A stretch of DNA of 64,000 nucleotides from Galeruca laticollis (taxonomy: Eukaryota; Arthropoda; Insecta; Coleoptera; Chrysomelidae): assembly GCA_963921935.1 (NCBI GenBank), contig OY998178.1:44570951-44634950 (forward strand), read 5' to 3'. Positions within the stretch are counted from its first letter, which is position 1, and the number at the start of each line of letters is the position of its first letter. A model generated the notes under the pieces. The model was given only the letters and a program-made list of their open reading frames with translations, did not search any database and was not told the DNA's origin. The translations under genes and the position numbers were made by a program. Below, piece after piece: positions 47,784 to 60,204 of this stretch.

Positions 47784-48577
47784 ATGTGTCTATTTGGGTC
47801 AAATTGAAATTAGATACAGTGAACACTTACATCTGACATGATGATGATAGCAATATCGAAACAATTGTCAACTTCTTAGAATTTTTAAAATAAAATTCAA
47901 TCTATTGTGGAATTATCTAAAAACAGTTAGTTTCATTTAAAACAGTAATATGAGTAGATTCCAAAGAGTAAGAGTCGAAACAGTAAATTTCATTAAAAGT
48001 GTAACAAGTTACAGCGTGAATTGAGTTAATTTAATTTTAACCCAATTCCCCTTCCTTCATCCTATCCGTCATTAGTCGAAAATATAATAGTTTTATTTTG
48101 CAAATAACAAAGGGACTCTGGCACCTGATGCTTAGTGACCTACCCTAAAGGCAGCATGTAGAGGCAAAGACAAAGTTATACATTTTCTGGTTACGATCTG
48201 ACTCGAACGGTAACCAACTTTTCAAATTCACATATACTCCTCATCCACTTCTCTTGTTGGGTGGTTTGCACACGGTCTCTTGAGAACGACGTACGTATTT
48301 GGAATACAGAGATTAGGGGAAAAGTTTTGAATACAGAACATACTTTATTTGGAATGTGAAATATGAACAATCACAATTTATTAAATAATATTTCTAAGCT
48401 AACGAATTTTAATAGCTCCTAAGAGGTTGTCGAACATATTGTATTGCTATTTATTAATTAGAAAAGGGTCTTACATTTTGGATGACAATTTTTGAGATAA
48501 AAGTATACAATCTTAGAAATATTTTACGTAAAACATGCGTCCAGCACCGGCATCGTACGGGTGTAACTAATAAAAAA
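47784..48577. other. no recognised gene
   Basis: A+T-rich with no frame or repeat of note. A G+C-richer patch at 48110-48300 contains no motif I know. Confidence 0.4.
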
Positions 48578-48648
48578 CCCTAATAACACAGTATTTACCA
48601 GAGACATCCCATTAAAGTACTAAAAGTGTCCCAATGTTTCCAATCTAG

Positions 48649-48740
48649 GTGGGATGTCCCTAGAATGTTTCTCTTGGTACATAAATACGATTGATAAAAT
48701 GTAATATCAGTGGGATGGCCCTAGAATGTTTCTCTTGGTA
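48649..48740. repeat. 31-bp direct repeat, period 61
   Basis: CCTAGAATGTTTCTCTTGGT with the preceding GTGGGATG occurs at 48649-48679 and 48710-48740, one mismatch apart. It lies near the left end of the inverted-repeat-bounded segment and shares its ATGTTTC motif. Confidence 0.85.
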
Positions 48741-49565
48741 TTGTCAATAATTGTTAATTGTCTTTAAACTTATTAAATCTTATATACATATAAATGTTGT
48801 GACTGACGTATTTGTGATATCCCTCAGCTTCAACTTTGCAAAGAGATAAAAGAAGATTATAAGAAAAATAAGAAGACCTAATTTGTAGAAAGTAAGGTTA
48901 GAAGTAGAAGTGTTGAGTTTTTGTGGTAGAGTACAGTAACTTTGTGAATGTTGTGTTTTAATTATAAAGTAGTAAGTATTTATATTCAGGATAGTCAGGA
49001 ATAAAGAAAATTATTAAATAAATATTTATTTTACTTTTTTCCTTTGCAGATTTAATTTTTCTCAAAACTTGGTGGTGACAATATATTTGAGTTCATTGGG
49101 CGTTGATTGAGTCCCTTGCTACTGATGGCTTAGCAGAAAAGTTTTCCTTTACAGGAGGAAAAGGAAAACTTACATTTGGGGAATTAAGTCTAGCAAAATC
49201 TGTACTTGGTAACTACCTCTAGTATTTTCACTAGTAGAGACAGAAATTAGTAAGTTTAAATTATCATTCAGGAAAAACTGTTTAAATTTAAATTACAAAA
49301 TATACTAAGCGTTAATTACTAAATTCATAAAATGTTGTCTTTATTTCATTATGACCACATAACATTTATGATATTTTATTAACGATATAATAGTTATATA
49401 ATATTTTTTAGAAGCTGAGCAAAAGGTACATGGGATCAACAGAAAGGAAATCGAACTGAAAATTGGTGATTGGCTGAGAAGAGAAAAAGAAAGACGATTG
49501 AGGACGTAACTGAAACATAAGTAAATTAACTTACAATATACATGTAGACATATTATCCTATGTAA

Positions 49566-49701
49566 CATTTTCTACTAGGTATAGGGAAATAAAGCATTGG
49601 TAAATAAGTCATACCAACTATGCCATTGCATTATGTATCTGTTGCTATTTACTTGTTTGCCAATGCTTTATAAATACACTTGCTATATCTAGTAGAAAAT
49701 G
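49566..49701. repeat. hairpin, arms of about 45 bp
   Basis: CATTTTCTACTAG...AAAGCATTGG...AAATAAGT is mirrored by ACTTGTTTGCCAATGCTTTA...CTAGTAGAAAATG around a loop of about 40 bp. It is typical of a small MITE. Confidence 0.8.
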
Positions 49702-49779
49702 ATACATGTGGTTTATGGAAGATATTGTTGGAAAGGTTTGTAATAAATAGCTCTTGTTTTAAGAAATATTGAAATTCCC

Positions 49780-50240
49780 CAATGAATCGCTAATAACTCT
49801 TTTATGATGGTGGGTTTCTAAGCTCGCTTTTCTTAAAGTCCGTGATGCAAATGCGATGGGTAGGTCAATCCCTTCATAGTTTTGACTTAAGATTGCTGAA
49901 CATGCGCTATTCGAAGCGTCCGTAGTTAAGATGAATTGTCTATTAAAGTCTGGGTATTTTAAAATTGGTGGATTGATTAATGCATTTTTTAAGACCTGAA
50001 ATGAGTTTTCACATGCTTTTGACCACTCAAATTTTACATTTTTCCTTGCTAACCTATTTAAAGGAATACATATTTCGGCAAAATTCTGAATGAACCTTCT
50101 ATAATAATTGCAGAATGCAACGAATCTTTTGACTTCGTTGGCATTTTTTGGTACTGGATAATGCTGAATGACTGAATATTTTGCTTTGTCTGGTGAAACA
50201 CCATCCTTTGATTAATTATGACCTAAATATGTGACTTCTC
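49780..50240 (-). pseudogene. Ty3/Gypsy pol scrap (RT thumb to RNase H start)
   Basis: The minus strand reads from the end of the RT (a YLGH-type block followed by a premature TAA) through the conserved KRFVAFCNYYRRFI segment into the first RNase H strand with its Asp (TTDAS), ending near 49780. About 150 codons survive, mostly in one frame. The rest of pol, env and the LTRs are absent. It may be related to the gag at 42865-43538 but they do not overlap. Confidence 0.85.
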
Positions 50241-50501
50241 GCACTTACTCGCACCTAGTGTATTTTTAGAAACGTTTCTGAGATGTGCTAAACAAAGTAC
50301 GTCGGATGTACCTAGTACAATCCTATGTCATCTTAGAAACATCCTTCTGGGATGTTTCTAGAACGTTGAAAATGATGACATGGCTGTTGCCAGAAACATC
50401 CTAGGGGTATTTCGAGAGAAATGGGGATGTTGTTAGTATGTTTCTGTTATCCCAGAAGGATATTTCTGGAATAGTTTTGGGATGTTTCTGTGTTATTAGG
50501 G

Positions 50502-53248
50502 AAGAGATGAAAATGTTACTGTCTTTGATTATAGAATTTCTTCACAAACAACGTTCCAACCTAACCACAAAGATGCTTTTTCAACTTACACTATGATGTT
50601 ATAACAAGAAGAAATGAAATTGTAAATAAGTGTGTAATCTTTAATTCAATCAAGCCTAGCGCTTTCGACATTACGCCATCGTGAGGGCTTTCGACAGTAG
50701 GTCCAGAGACATGTTAAAATTGTCTACATTATTGTGTATGTCAAGTGAATATCGTGAAATTAAAAACAAGAAAATAAATTAAAATGACAATATTTTTAAC
50801 ACGAGACAAACTTCATTTATAATGGTCATTTTTGACCTGTTCGTTCGAAATATGTCGACATAAGAATTTTTATACTTCGTATATTTGATTTATTTTAATA
50901 CTTATATCAGTTAATTTTTATTAGTCTGACTATAAAATTTAAGAGTGTTGGAAAGTTATGTTTGTGATAATATGGAATCCAGTAAAAAAAGCAGTGCTCT
51001 AAGGGTGCAGTGTCCGTTGAATAAATCAATCATTTCTGAGCATTTACTTAACTGTTCGTGCCACAAAATAATATATCGAGATACAAAACTCCTGATGTTC
51101 TAGCACAAGATTGGCCTTGTATAATACAGATTTTGAGAGAACACAATGTTTTTAGCGTTACTGCACTTATACGACTTCCTATAGGTGAACGGACTAAACA
51201 AGAAATACTAGAAAATTTTGGGAGCATCCTGTTAAAAAAAATGGAGGTATTCTTCTCCATTATCAGCTGATCGTCACTAATTTCACACTAAAACATATTT
51301 TCAAAATGTATGGGTAATATCGTTGATTGATAAGTTATATTCAAGGGTAAAACATTTTAAACATAATTATGACGAGAGAACAGAAATGTTGAAACCGGAG
51401 CAACTATTTTTTCTTGAAAAAATTAAGATCCCTAAAACTCACATACTTCGTATTATGTATGAGCTAATTTACAAATATGGAAATTGTATAGGGTACTACT
51501 CCACGTACACCACGTACGATTTGCGACCATGAACGTGGTTTTTAAAGTGTTTTTCATTAAAACTGCGATACGCTACGTTGGATATGAAGATGCGTCAGGG
51601 CACGCGGTTAGGCTAGTCCCGCACAACGACCCATCACGTGGAATCGTAGGAAATGTGTAACGTTTTGGTTTTGGGATACGCCACTATCTTTTGGCAAATC
51701 TTATTAGTTTGAATTATTGGTACCTAGTAGTTAGGCCACCAATAGTACTGGTTAAGGACAGGGTATATGTTAATTGGTGGGAGTGAGACACAGTGATTTT
51801 TAATTTCTTTGGATAGGATATTTTTGGAGTGGCCAGAGTAGAATCGAAGAAACGAGAGGTTTTACCTAACCTGGTGACATTTTTTTGGTGGTCGATTAAA
51901 AGCCCTTGACATTCCCAATTAGTGATTTGTGTGGAAATCCCTTCTAATAAGGTGAGCGGCCTCCTTAAGATTTCACTTTTCAAAGTAGATTTATCCATCC
52001 TTTTTTTGTCTTCTCCCAATCAGTCATGTTTTTTTTTGTTTATTAAAAATAGTTTTCTTTTTAGGGTTTTAAGGAAGCTTAAGTTAACCTTTGTTGGGCA
52101 AGATGCGATTTTATGTGTTGTTTTGAAAACTTGAGCTAAACATCAATCTACACTCCAAGCCCAAGTCCGAAAAAGAAATTTATTCGGTGTGGTCGCCAAT
52201 GTATCTCTGCAAGGCACGCGAAGGTATTCGCGAGACCGAGAAAGCTTGGAGAAAAACGTACAGAGTTTTCTAGAGCGTCGGGGGACCTACTTATAAAGAC
52301 AATCAGGCCAGATGTTTCTTTAATTTCAATTTCAATACTCCAATTACTATTTGTGAAATTCCGGAGACATTTATTGTGTTTTTTTTTAATTTTTAGTAAC
52401 GGACATTGATGAAAACCCCTACAGAAATAATTTACGTCCATACAATACAATATGTAAATTTATAATTTTTTTAAAGGTAAACTATAGTACTATAGTGCCG
52501 AAAGTTCACTGTATTTAATTTTTTGAATATATTTAAGGTCTTGAATAACTTACCAATTAAGAATTAAGTAACTTCAATTTCTTATTTGAATATTTTATCA
52601 AGAACCTATTGAGTATTATTCCCATTGTCATAAAAATTACTATATTCAAATCTGTATAAGAGGATGATCTTTGTCTTTTTTTTTAAATAAATTTTTTATT
52701 GTTTAGCCTCATCTCTTACTTTAGATTTTTTTATGTTTTGCAATTTGGTAAAATTTATATTCTTCAAATTGCATGGCGCCACGGGTTATGTGATGTATTC
52801 CTGATTCACTCTCATCAATGCTCTCCGATAAAAAGCTGCCATTCGCTTTTGTAACTCAAGTTGAAGAAGATAATAACTAAATTTTTTTTGAAAAATCTAG
52901 TTGCGTTGATAAAGTTGATAAGAGCCAGTTACAAATTAAAACATAATAAGTTGTTCCGGAGTTTTTCTAGACAGGACACAAAATGTAAATTCGTGTCTTT
53001 CTAACAGCATATAATAAAAAATAGACATTGTGAAAATATCGGCGAATATTTATAAGTTTAGCTGAATTCATGGGGGGGGGGGTATATATCCTCCCGTAAG
53101 TACGCCACGGGTACACACACAATAGCACATTCAAGGGTTAGAGGTGGCAATATAGATTATTTTATATATTTCTATTTATTTTCTTGTTTTTTTTACCATA
53201 ACATTACTTCTAATCTTACTTATTGAAAAACAAACAAAAAATACCATT
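50502..53248. other. long stretch without an assignable gene
   Basis: Frames at 51058-51270 and 51323-51532 have ordinary amino-acid content but no family I recognise; they could be parts of one decayed gene. At 51740-52000 the strand is G/T-rich. A run of nine G lies near 53072. No element ends were found. Confidence 0.4.
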
Positions 53249-54046
53249 AAAGGTCTTCGCTCACTATACCGTATCGTGCCATGACCAAAACGGTACCGAC
53301 ACATCCAAAAAACTATTTTTTGTACAAAATCTTATGGGACGTTGCCCAGTACATCGTTTCGTATACTTCTGGGACGTGTACCGTGCCATGACCGAACCGA
53401 TCCAGTATCTTCTGGAGAATATTTTGCAGGCGACGCTACGTGGTTGGCACGCAACGGATAAGACCGATTTGTGCGGCCAGTAGTACGTCTGCTGACAACG
53501 TATACATTTACGTTTTAATTACCGAAGATCTACAACTAGCTTTTCTCTAGGTTTTAGACTATCCCTAAAAACACAGTTTTGCTTCGTGATTGAGTTGTTT
53601 TTTTCATTATTTTATCAAATTGAATAAAGTGATGCGGAAGATAGAGTTTTTCTTCAACGAAATGTCGATATTGTCGGGTATTCTCCTTCAGATTTTCCTG
53701 TTTTCTAAATATCGCTAATCCAAACCCGACTAGATGAATGTTTCTTTCTTTCAGTTTGTATTCCTCGTCTAACAGAAGTGCAATCATAATTAATTCTCTA
53801 TTGTTATATTTACTAAAAGCCATTTTCAATCACACAGTCACAGGAATAATTTTTGTAAAAATAATATAAATTACTCCGCGTCGTTTCCAAATCGGGATTG
53901 ATGAAACTGGTACAGAGGTGTAGGCGTCCGCACGATGTCCACCCGTTGTATTAATGAGCGAGGGACGCCGAATCGGCTCCGACAACGGGCTAGATTCGCT
54001 CCGCATACGGTCATGGCACGGTACGGTATAGTGAGCGAAGACCTTT
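53249..54046. mobile_element. deleted PIF/Harbinger-like element
   Basis: Inverted repeats of about 38-40 bp begin AAAGGTCTTCGCTCACTATA at 53249, with the complement ending at 54046. Flanks TTA (left) and TTG (right) could be a decayed TTA duplication. An extra ACCGTGCCATGACCG copy lies at 53382-53396. The 800-bp interior holds only an N-terminal transposase piece. Confidence 0.7.
53554..53826 (-). pseudogene. Harbinger-like transposase N-terminal fragment
   Basis: Reading from 53823, MAFSKYNNRELIMIALLLDE is followed by a basic segment with FRKQENLKENTRQYRHFVEE and a hydrophobic block LPHHFIQFDKIMKK. This matches the layout at the start of ALP1/HARBI1-type proteins, where a basic stretch precedes an FxxYFRMS-like block. 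There are no catalytic residues, because the remainder is deleted. The assignment rests on layout rather than a diagnostic motif. Confidence 0.5.
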
Positions 54047-54205
54047 TGTTAATACACCAATTGTTCAAGTTGTGAGTAATCCCTTATTGTTTTTTCATCA
54101 AAAGTATTTGACAAAAACCAAATTTTAGTTTTACATTACAAAAATAATATATATTTCATGAATATCATAAATTAATAGGTGATTCCACATAAGTTTGTGT
54201 GAGTA

Positions 54206-56523
54206 TACAGGGTGCCCCGTGACTAATGGGAAAAAAGTCAGGTGCGTATAATATGAGCTAAAATAATGTTAGTACTCCATATAAACTTTTTCTATGCAGG
54301 CCCTCGTTTTCGAGTTATAGGCCTCCAAAGTTTTAATTTTGAATTTTGTTTTTATTTTTATTTTTTGTACTAGTTATTTGATCTTCATAAAATTTACGTT
54401 AAAGCTATAATGTACGTGTATGTTTATTTTGGCAAGGTAAACAGATTTACAGTAGTGCCTTGAAGCCAGGGACGGACTACTCGTAATGGTTAGTGATCCA
54501 AAAAATTTGCAGGGATAGCACACCCTGTATGAAATTATCGAAATGGACTTCCCCACACATTAAGCTAACGAAAAGGTACTCTTGTTGGAATTCGATAAAA
54601 TATGCCGTTTGGCTAATATTCACAGTTTTATTAATGCACTACGTACCAATTTACGCATTCACTATTTTTAGAAGTACGCAACGAGGTAAAAGTCCTTCAT
54701 TTAACAGTTGTTTCAATGGCAGAATTCACTTCTATTGAGTATGCAGATATGCACTTAATGTATCAACTGGCTTCTCGAAACTGTTTAGAGGCTTTATGCA
54801 GAACATTTTGCAAACAGTGCATTGTCAGACAGACGAATGTTTGAGCGTATTGATCTCAGGATACGAGAAACAGGTATGAATAAGTAAATGTAATTTTTCA
54901 TGTTCACAAAATAAAATTTTAAAGTTTTTTGCCAAGAAAAGGTGGAGAAGGTCCAGTACAAAGCGTGCGTACTGTGGCAGTTGATCAAGACTTGTTAAAT
55001 GCAGTTGATAATGGACCATCAACAAGTTTACGAAAATTACCAAGAGAACATAACGTCTCGAAATCAGTTGTTCATCGCGTCCTGAAAGAATAGCTGTTAT
55101 ATCCTTTTCACATGGAAAAAGTACACTGTATGACAGTGGCTGATTATCCTGCACGACTTGAGTATAGCCAGTGGTTTCTGCGATAACAACAATCAGACAA
55201 TACATTTATTAGTAATGTTCTCTTTACGAACGAATCCGGTTTCACCAGAGATGGATTCATAAATTCTCATAATATGCATTTATGGGATGATATGCATCCA
55301 TATGGCATTATCCAAACTAGGAGCCAGTATAGATTCATGGTTAATGTTTGGACATGAATAGTTGGCAATCATTTGATAGAGCCATACTTTATTGACGGTA
55401 CTTTAACCGGTTAGAGATATGTGGAGTTTTAGCAAAATGAGTTATGGAACCTGTTTGATGAGGTGCTACTACAAACTCGTAGGAGTTTATGGTTCATGTC
55501 TGATGCATTTCAGTTTAGATCTACGACAGCATTTACACACAAGGTTTCCTAATAGATGGATTGGTCGTGGAGGCCCTATTCAATGGCCACCGCGATCAGG
55601 AGACGTTAATGCTATGGATTTCTTTCTCTAGGGCTATCTCAAAAGTAAGGTATACGCAACAGCTGTGCAAACAAGGCAAGATTTAATAGACAGAATTGTG
55701 GTACACTGCAATGTTATTAGAAATAATATGGGATTGCTCTTTCAAGTGCAAAGAAACAATCTTCGTAGACTTAGAATATGCGTGGAAGTGGGAGGAGCTC
55801 ATATTGAACATTTATTAGAATAACGTTAGTTTTTGTTGTTGTTTAGGAATTAGTTTTAGTCTAATGTTTTATAACTTGTGTTTATTGAGGTTTTCTTAAT
55901 AGTTTAATAATGCTGTGTTCGTAATTTTGTTTAAAAGCAACTAATTACGTTGTTTGCGTACCTATTTCATTCTCATTAAATAAGTTCTTATTGTTTTTAT
56001 CATCTGCTTTCATCAAATCATTTTTTTGTAGTACTGTATGAAAATGTTGGACATCGTATTAGTAAGTTAGTTAGGTAAATTGGTACGTAGTGCATTAATA
56101 AAACTGTAAATATTAGCCAAACGGCTTATTTTATCGAATTCTAACAAGAGTACCTTTTCGTTAGCTTAATGTGTGGGGAAGTGAATTTCGATAATTTCAT
56201 ACAGGTAGAGCCATCCCTGCAAAAATTTTGGATCACTAACCATTGCGAGTAGTCCGTCCCTGGCTTCAAGGCTCTACTGTAAATCTGTTTACCTCACCAA
56301 AATAAACTTACACGTATATTATAGCTTTACCGTAAATTTTATAAAGATCAAATAACTGGTTCAAAAAATAAAAATAAAAACCAAATTCAAAATGGAAACT
56401 TTGGAGGCCTATAACTCGAAAACAAGAGCCTGCATAGAAAAAGTTTATATGAAGTACTAACATTATTTTGGCACAGATTATACGCTCCTGACTTTTTTCC
56501 CATTAGTCCCGGGACACCCTGTA
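54206..56523 (+). mobile_element. DUF4817-type mariner relative with 449-bp inverted repeats
   Basis: The ends TACAGGGTGCCCCGTGACTA (54206) and, inverted, TACAGGGTGTCCCGGGACTA (from 56523) are flanked by TA. The inverted arms run to 54654 on the left and from 56075 on the right, about 449 bp each and roughly 90 per cent identical by eye. The transposase relic lies between the arms with a small intron. Confidence 0.93.
54716..55823 (+). pseudogene. DUF4817-type mariner transposase, inactivated
   Basis: MAEFTSIEYADMHLMYQLAS begins the N-terminal helix-turn-helix region. After a frameshift, MFERIDLRIRETG ends at a GT donor near 54876; an AG near 54923 leads to FLPRKGGEGPVQSVRTVAVD. The first catalytic block is LFTNESGFTRD, where the family has FTDE, so Asp has become Asn. 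The second block (QDGAPAH in relatives) is shortened to SDAFQF-like remains. The third keeps its Asp in GDVNAMDFFL, but the next codon is TAG where Trp is expected. A good C-terminus follows (GYLKSKVYATA...EVGGAHIEHLLE) to TAA. Other stops occur near 55093 and 55413. It is clearly dead. Confidence 0.9.
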
Positions 56524-56917
56524 TACCATATCAGAATAATTTAAGATAGAGTCAATCAAAACGATACATTATATGATTGGCAATATCAGAGACAATAAAC
56601 ATGGGAATAAAAACATACGGTCAATTGAATAATATCTCCCAAATTACGGCAAGAGTATCACAAACGTTAATAGTTATTGCCGTCGACCTGTAAACATCCC
56701 TTACCGTCCTCGATGTTAATATGCCATTTATTTTGGAAACTAGCTATTCAGCTTTTACAGAGCAACTGGAGCATGTTTTAAGAAACTGTAATCGAGTGAC
56801 ATCGAATGTGTTTACTACGGACAAGGAAATATTAAACTGTAACAGCTTCTGTAACTCGTTATATAGTGTGACCCAATAAATATTATTTCAATATGTACAT
56901 TTGTTACTTTGAATTTG

Positions 56918-57373
56918 ATTATGTTGATTATCCGTGTGTGGGATATCCAGGCTGCGGATTATCCGTACCATGATTTCTCATTGTTGAAATTGTATTTTCG
57001 AAGTTTTATCGAAATAGCGTAGTTCGAAGAATTTTAACACAGACCAAAGTGACTGACTTTTTTCAAAAGCATAGGTATTTACCTAAACTACGTATCCGCT
57101 TAATCTAAATGCAACTTAACATAACTATGCAGTTTTTATTTAGTGTAAAAGTTTGAATTCTATGTATTTTTTGTTATGTTATATTTTTATGGAATTTAAA
57201 AGTTACGAGATCTATGTTGTTTCAGTTATCTTCTTAATATGATGTACATACATATAAATGTACATAGATACTTACATATCATGTAAGAAATTAATATTCG
57301 GATTATCCGAACTTTTCAGTTATCCGTGCATCGTCTGGTCCCGTGTAGCACGGATAATCGAGGTTATACTGTA
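56918..57373. mobile_element. pogo/Tigger-type MITE
   Basis: The right end, read in reverse, starts CAGTATAACCTCGATTATCC, the standard pogo-type end. GGATTATCCG occurs several times inside (56933, 56964, 57299). The left end is decayed, so the left limit is approximate. There is no coding frame. The end sequence is close to that of the MITE at 1546-1984. Confidence 0.65.
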
Positions 57374-57472
57374 GTCAAAAAAGCTCCGAAAATCGATCAA
57401 TTAAACACAAAATATGTCTTTTTCATCTAAATGTATTGTGTCGCATTTTCGGGAATCGACTTCAGTACTCAT

Positions 57473-57473
<1 letters not shown>

Positions 57474-57520
<47 letters not shown>
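57474..57520. repeat. (TA)n microsatellite
   Basis: About 23 TA units. Frames across it reading IYIYIY are artefacts. Confidence 0.95.
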
Positions 57521-57524
<4 letters not shown>

Positions 57525-57913
57525 AACGTTTTTATTTTTCATACGCTTTACCTCACCGAATCGAGTAATTATTTTCGAAAAATCCCTGTCAGTACGGCCC
57601 TGGCGTAAGATATTTTCGTCGAAATGTAGGTCATCGTTTTGAATGACTAATGAACATTAAACAATATCCCTTGATACCGGAAGGGTTCGATACGCTCCAG
57701 CCTTAATTTTCAACTGAAAAATATACCATAGCTTTATATCACCTCTGACAAAGGAGTATTTTTTACCAGATTCTAGTTAAATGCCGTAATTGGTGACTTT
57801 TTGGCATCAATTCGTTTTCTATGGATTTTTTTAAGAACTAGCTTTGTCGTTATTTTTCGTGGAAACCTTTCTTAAAAAGAAGGTTGCCTCTGGCCGAAGC
57901 TAACGAGTTTGAG

Positions 57914-58160
57914 TCAGTCATCGAAGAACCCTCAAGAAAAATAGTTGTAATTTTTTTAGTGTCTCAACGCTAATTATTGTACCTTACCGCTATCGAGATT
58001 GAGTTATCGAAGAATCCTCAAACAAGTTAGTTGTATCTTTCATAGGATGTTAACTCTAGTTATCGTGTCGTTCTTACCGCTATAACTACTTAAAAGAATC
58101 AGTTGTACCTTTCTTCTGGTGTCAACGTTAATAATCGTGTCATTCCGTACCGAAGTATCG
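57914..58160. repeat. degenerate tandem repeat, unit about 88 bp, nearly three copies
   Basis: Each unit carries, in order, ATCGAAGAA.CCTCAA, AGTTGTA.CTTT, GTGTCAACG.TAAT.ATCGTGTC and TACCGCTAT. Units start near 57914, 58004 and 58091, the last shortened. Identity between units is about 70 per cent by eye. Confidence 0.7.
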
Positions 58161-58852
58161 ATATTTCCTGTGTTTATCCAGCGAATTACCGAAGTTATTA
58201 GTCATAACGTTTCGAGTTTCGTTTGCCGTCCTATCGAGAAGTACCGAGTGTTTGTGATTTGTTTCCATCACGCGGTGAAAGTAAATTACTTATTGCAAGT
58301 ATTTTATTAAGATATTTAATCCACCGAATCGACAAACCACGCCCCCCGTTTATGCAAGTGTCATCAACGAAGCTGATTACTTGACTAATACCGTCGTGAT
58401 TGGCTTGTGACTCCTGGATTGAGGTATAGGTAAAGATTATTTTGTAATTCTTCTACCTGGGTTAAATAGCACATTCTCCTTACGGATTATGGAGGACTAA
58501 TTTATTGTCCCGCCATTTCTATAACCGTAAAACACTACAGTATCAGAACTATTGTATTATGCTAACTATTTTTTTTTAATGTAATATTATCTTTGCTATG
58601 GAGAATATTAATATTGTATGCTGTTTTTATATAGTTATAATTTAGAGATTCGGCGTGCACGCTTACCCTAGATAAAATTATTTTCCGTCCCATTATATCG
58701 GTGTTACTTTCACAGCACCGATGTTTTTTTGTTCTAAAGAAATTAATTAACGTAGTTCTTATCATAAATATTTTCTTATATGTATAAACGGAAAATAATT
58801 TCACTAACAGATTAATTTTTTGCTTTGTTCGCAAACGCAGCGACATTTATCG

Positions 58853-58854
<2 letters not shown>

Positions 58855-58897
<43 letters not shown>
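58855..58897. repeat. (TA)n microsatellite
   Basis: About 20 TA units between GTATG and CATGTATA. Confidence 0.95.
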
Positions 58898-58905
<8 letters not shown>

Positions 58906-60204
58906 ATAATGTTAATTGTTATATTTGTGCCTGAACAACCCGATATTACTTTGTTCATTGTAGACTATTTATTCCTCGAACAATTACCGAAGAACTCGAT
59001 TTGTAGTGTTGATTCATAATTTATCTGTTTATTGTGTTTTATGTATGTATTAATAACATCGTCGAGGTGAGGACGTGTTTATCATATACAGGGCATACGT
59101 ACACTCCAAGACTTTTTAGTTTTTTTCCAAGATTGTATGTACGATTATGGAGCTTATTTTTTTGTCTGTTTTTGGTACGCGGTTATGCATGTATTCATAT
59201 TATAAATTTTTTATTGTTCTGATCACTGACGCTAGTCAAATATATTAATAAACTAGTTACCATATCGCAGTTTTAGAAATTTTTCCTGTAAATTAAAATT
59301 TCTGACGCCCTATAATTAATTTCTCGTTTGATTAACTTCCATCATATATATCTACGACCCTTAGCTCTCCAATCATACTCAAGAGCGCCGTTCGCATACG
59401 TTTTAACCGTTCAGAATAATAGTATTTCGCTAGGTAATCCTTGTTCCATTCAAGAAAACTTTAGAAAACATTGTACAGAACAGTTAAGATGCTTACAATA
59501 TTATATCGACTAAAAGCGGGGGTCTCGATGTTACATTTCGTTTCCCTCGTATAGACAACTCTGAATACGAGTCTTGACATTATTAAAAAATGATGGTAGA
59601 CTTTGTTTCCTACTTATTAGGCAACCTTGTACACGAGACAAAGAAAAAGGTAGGCAACTTGATAGTCGACACTTTCGTGTTTTATCATTGGGCTAAAGAG
59701 GTTTATTGACGATTTGTGGATGGTTTAAGTTAGTACTCCGAGTTAATAAGGTGCGTGTAAGGATTTTGAAGCTTCCTTTTTCGTTTCAACAGTGGATCAA
59801 ATAGGTTACTTTTGGAAAAAATAGTGGTTCTTACGGAGTGTGTTATTGCCGTGTTGCGGAATTGTTTCAAGCCACCATAATTAGGGGATTAGCCGAGGAC
59901 TAGTATTCAGACTTTTCGAGTTAGATTTCGTCGATTTTTTGGAAAGAAGTTTTATTGATAATCGACTCAGAAACCGTATTTACGGATAACGAAAGCACCT
60001 TTATTTCCATCATTGCGGAATTAGCGGCCCTCTTAGCGGTATTTATTTTATGTTACTTGATTTTTCTCGACGAATTTCTCGTTATAGTTCAGGAGCTCTT
60101 GCCCGGAAATCGTATTCAGAGATGCCATTTTAATTTTTTTTTTATTATAGGGTTCTACCACGGAGTGACATTCTAGAATCGGGTGTCATTCTTGTACCGG
60201 CTGT

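Larger units (their letters stand above)
48578..50501. mobile_element. segment bounded by CCCTAATAACACAG inverted repeats
   Basis: CCCTAATAACACAG at 48578 and CTGTGTTATTAGGG ending at 50501 are perfect 14-bp inverted repeats. Sub-terminal GGATGTTTC/GAAACATCC motifs cluster at both ends, for example the palindrome AGAAACATCC/GGATGTTTCT at 50336-50364. The interior has no transposase; it contains a hairpin and a Gypsy pol scrap. It could be a non-autonomous DNA element that took in other DNA. Confidence 0.55.
57521..60204. other. CpG-containing, T-rich DNA with no recognised gene
   Basis: This long block has a different texture (many TCG, CGA and long T runs). It begins TTGTAACG, as some LTRs do, but I cannot show a second LTR or any pol. 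It includes a three-copy degenerate tandem repeat and a (TA)n run at 58855-58897. Short frames have no known motif. Confidence 0.4.

Noticed and set aside
51058..51532. Two consecutive frames as one host gene
   Set aside because: No known domain and no clear splice join; left as unassigned rather than named.
57414..57642. IYIYIY frames
   Set aside because: Products of the (TA)n run; the same applies near 58825 and 16326.
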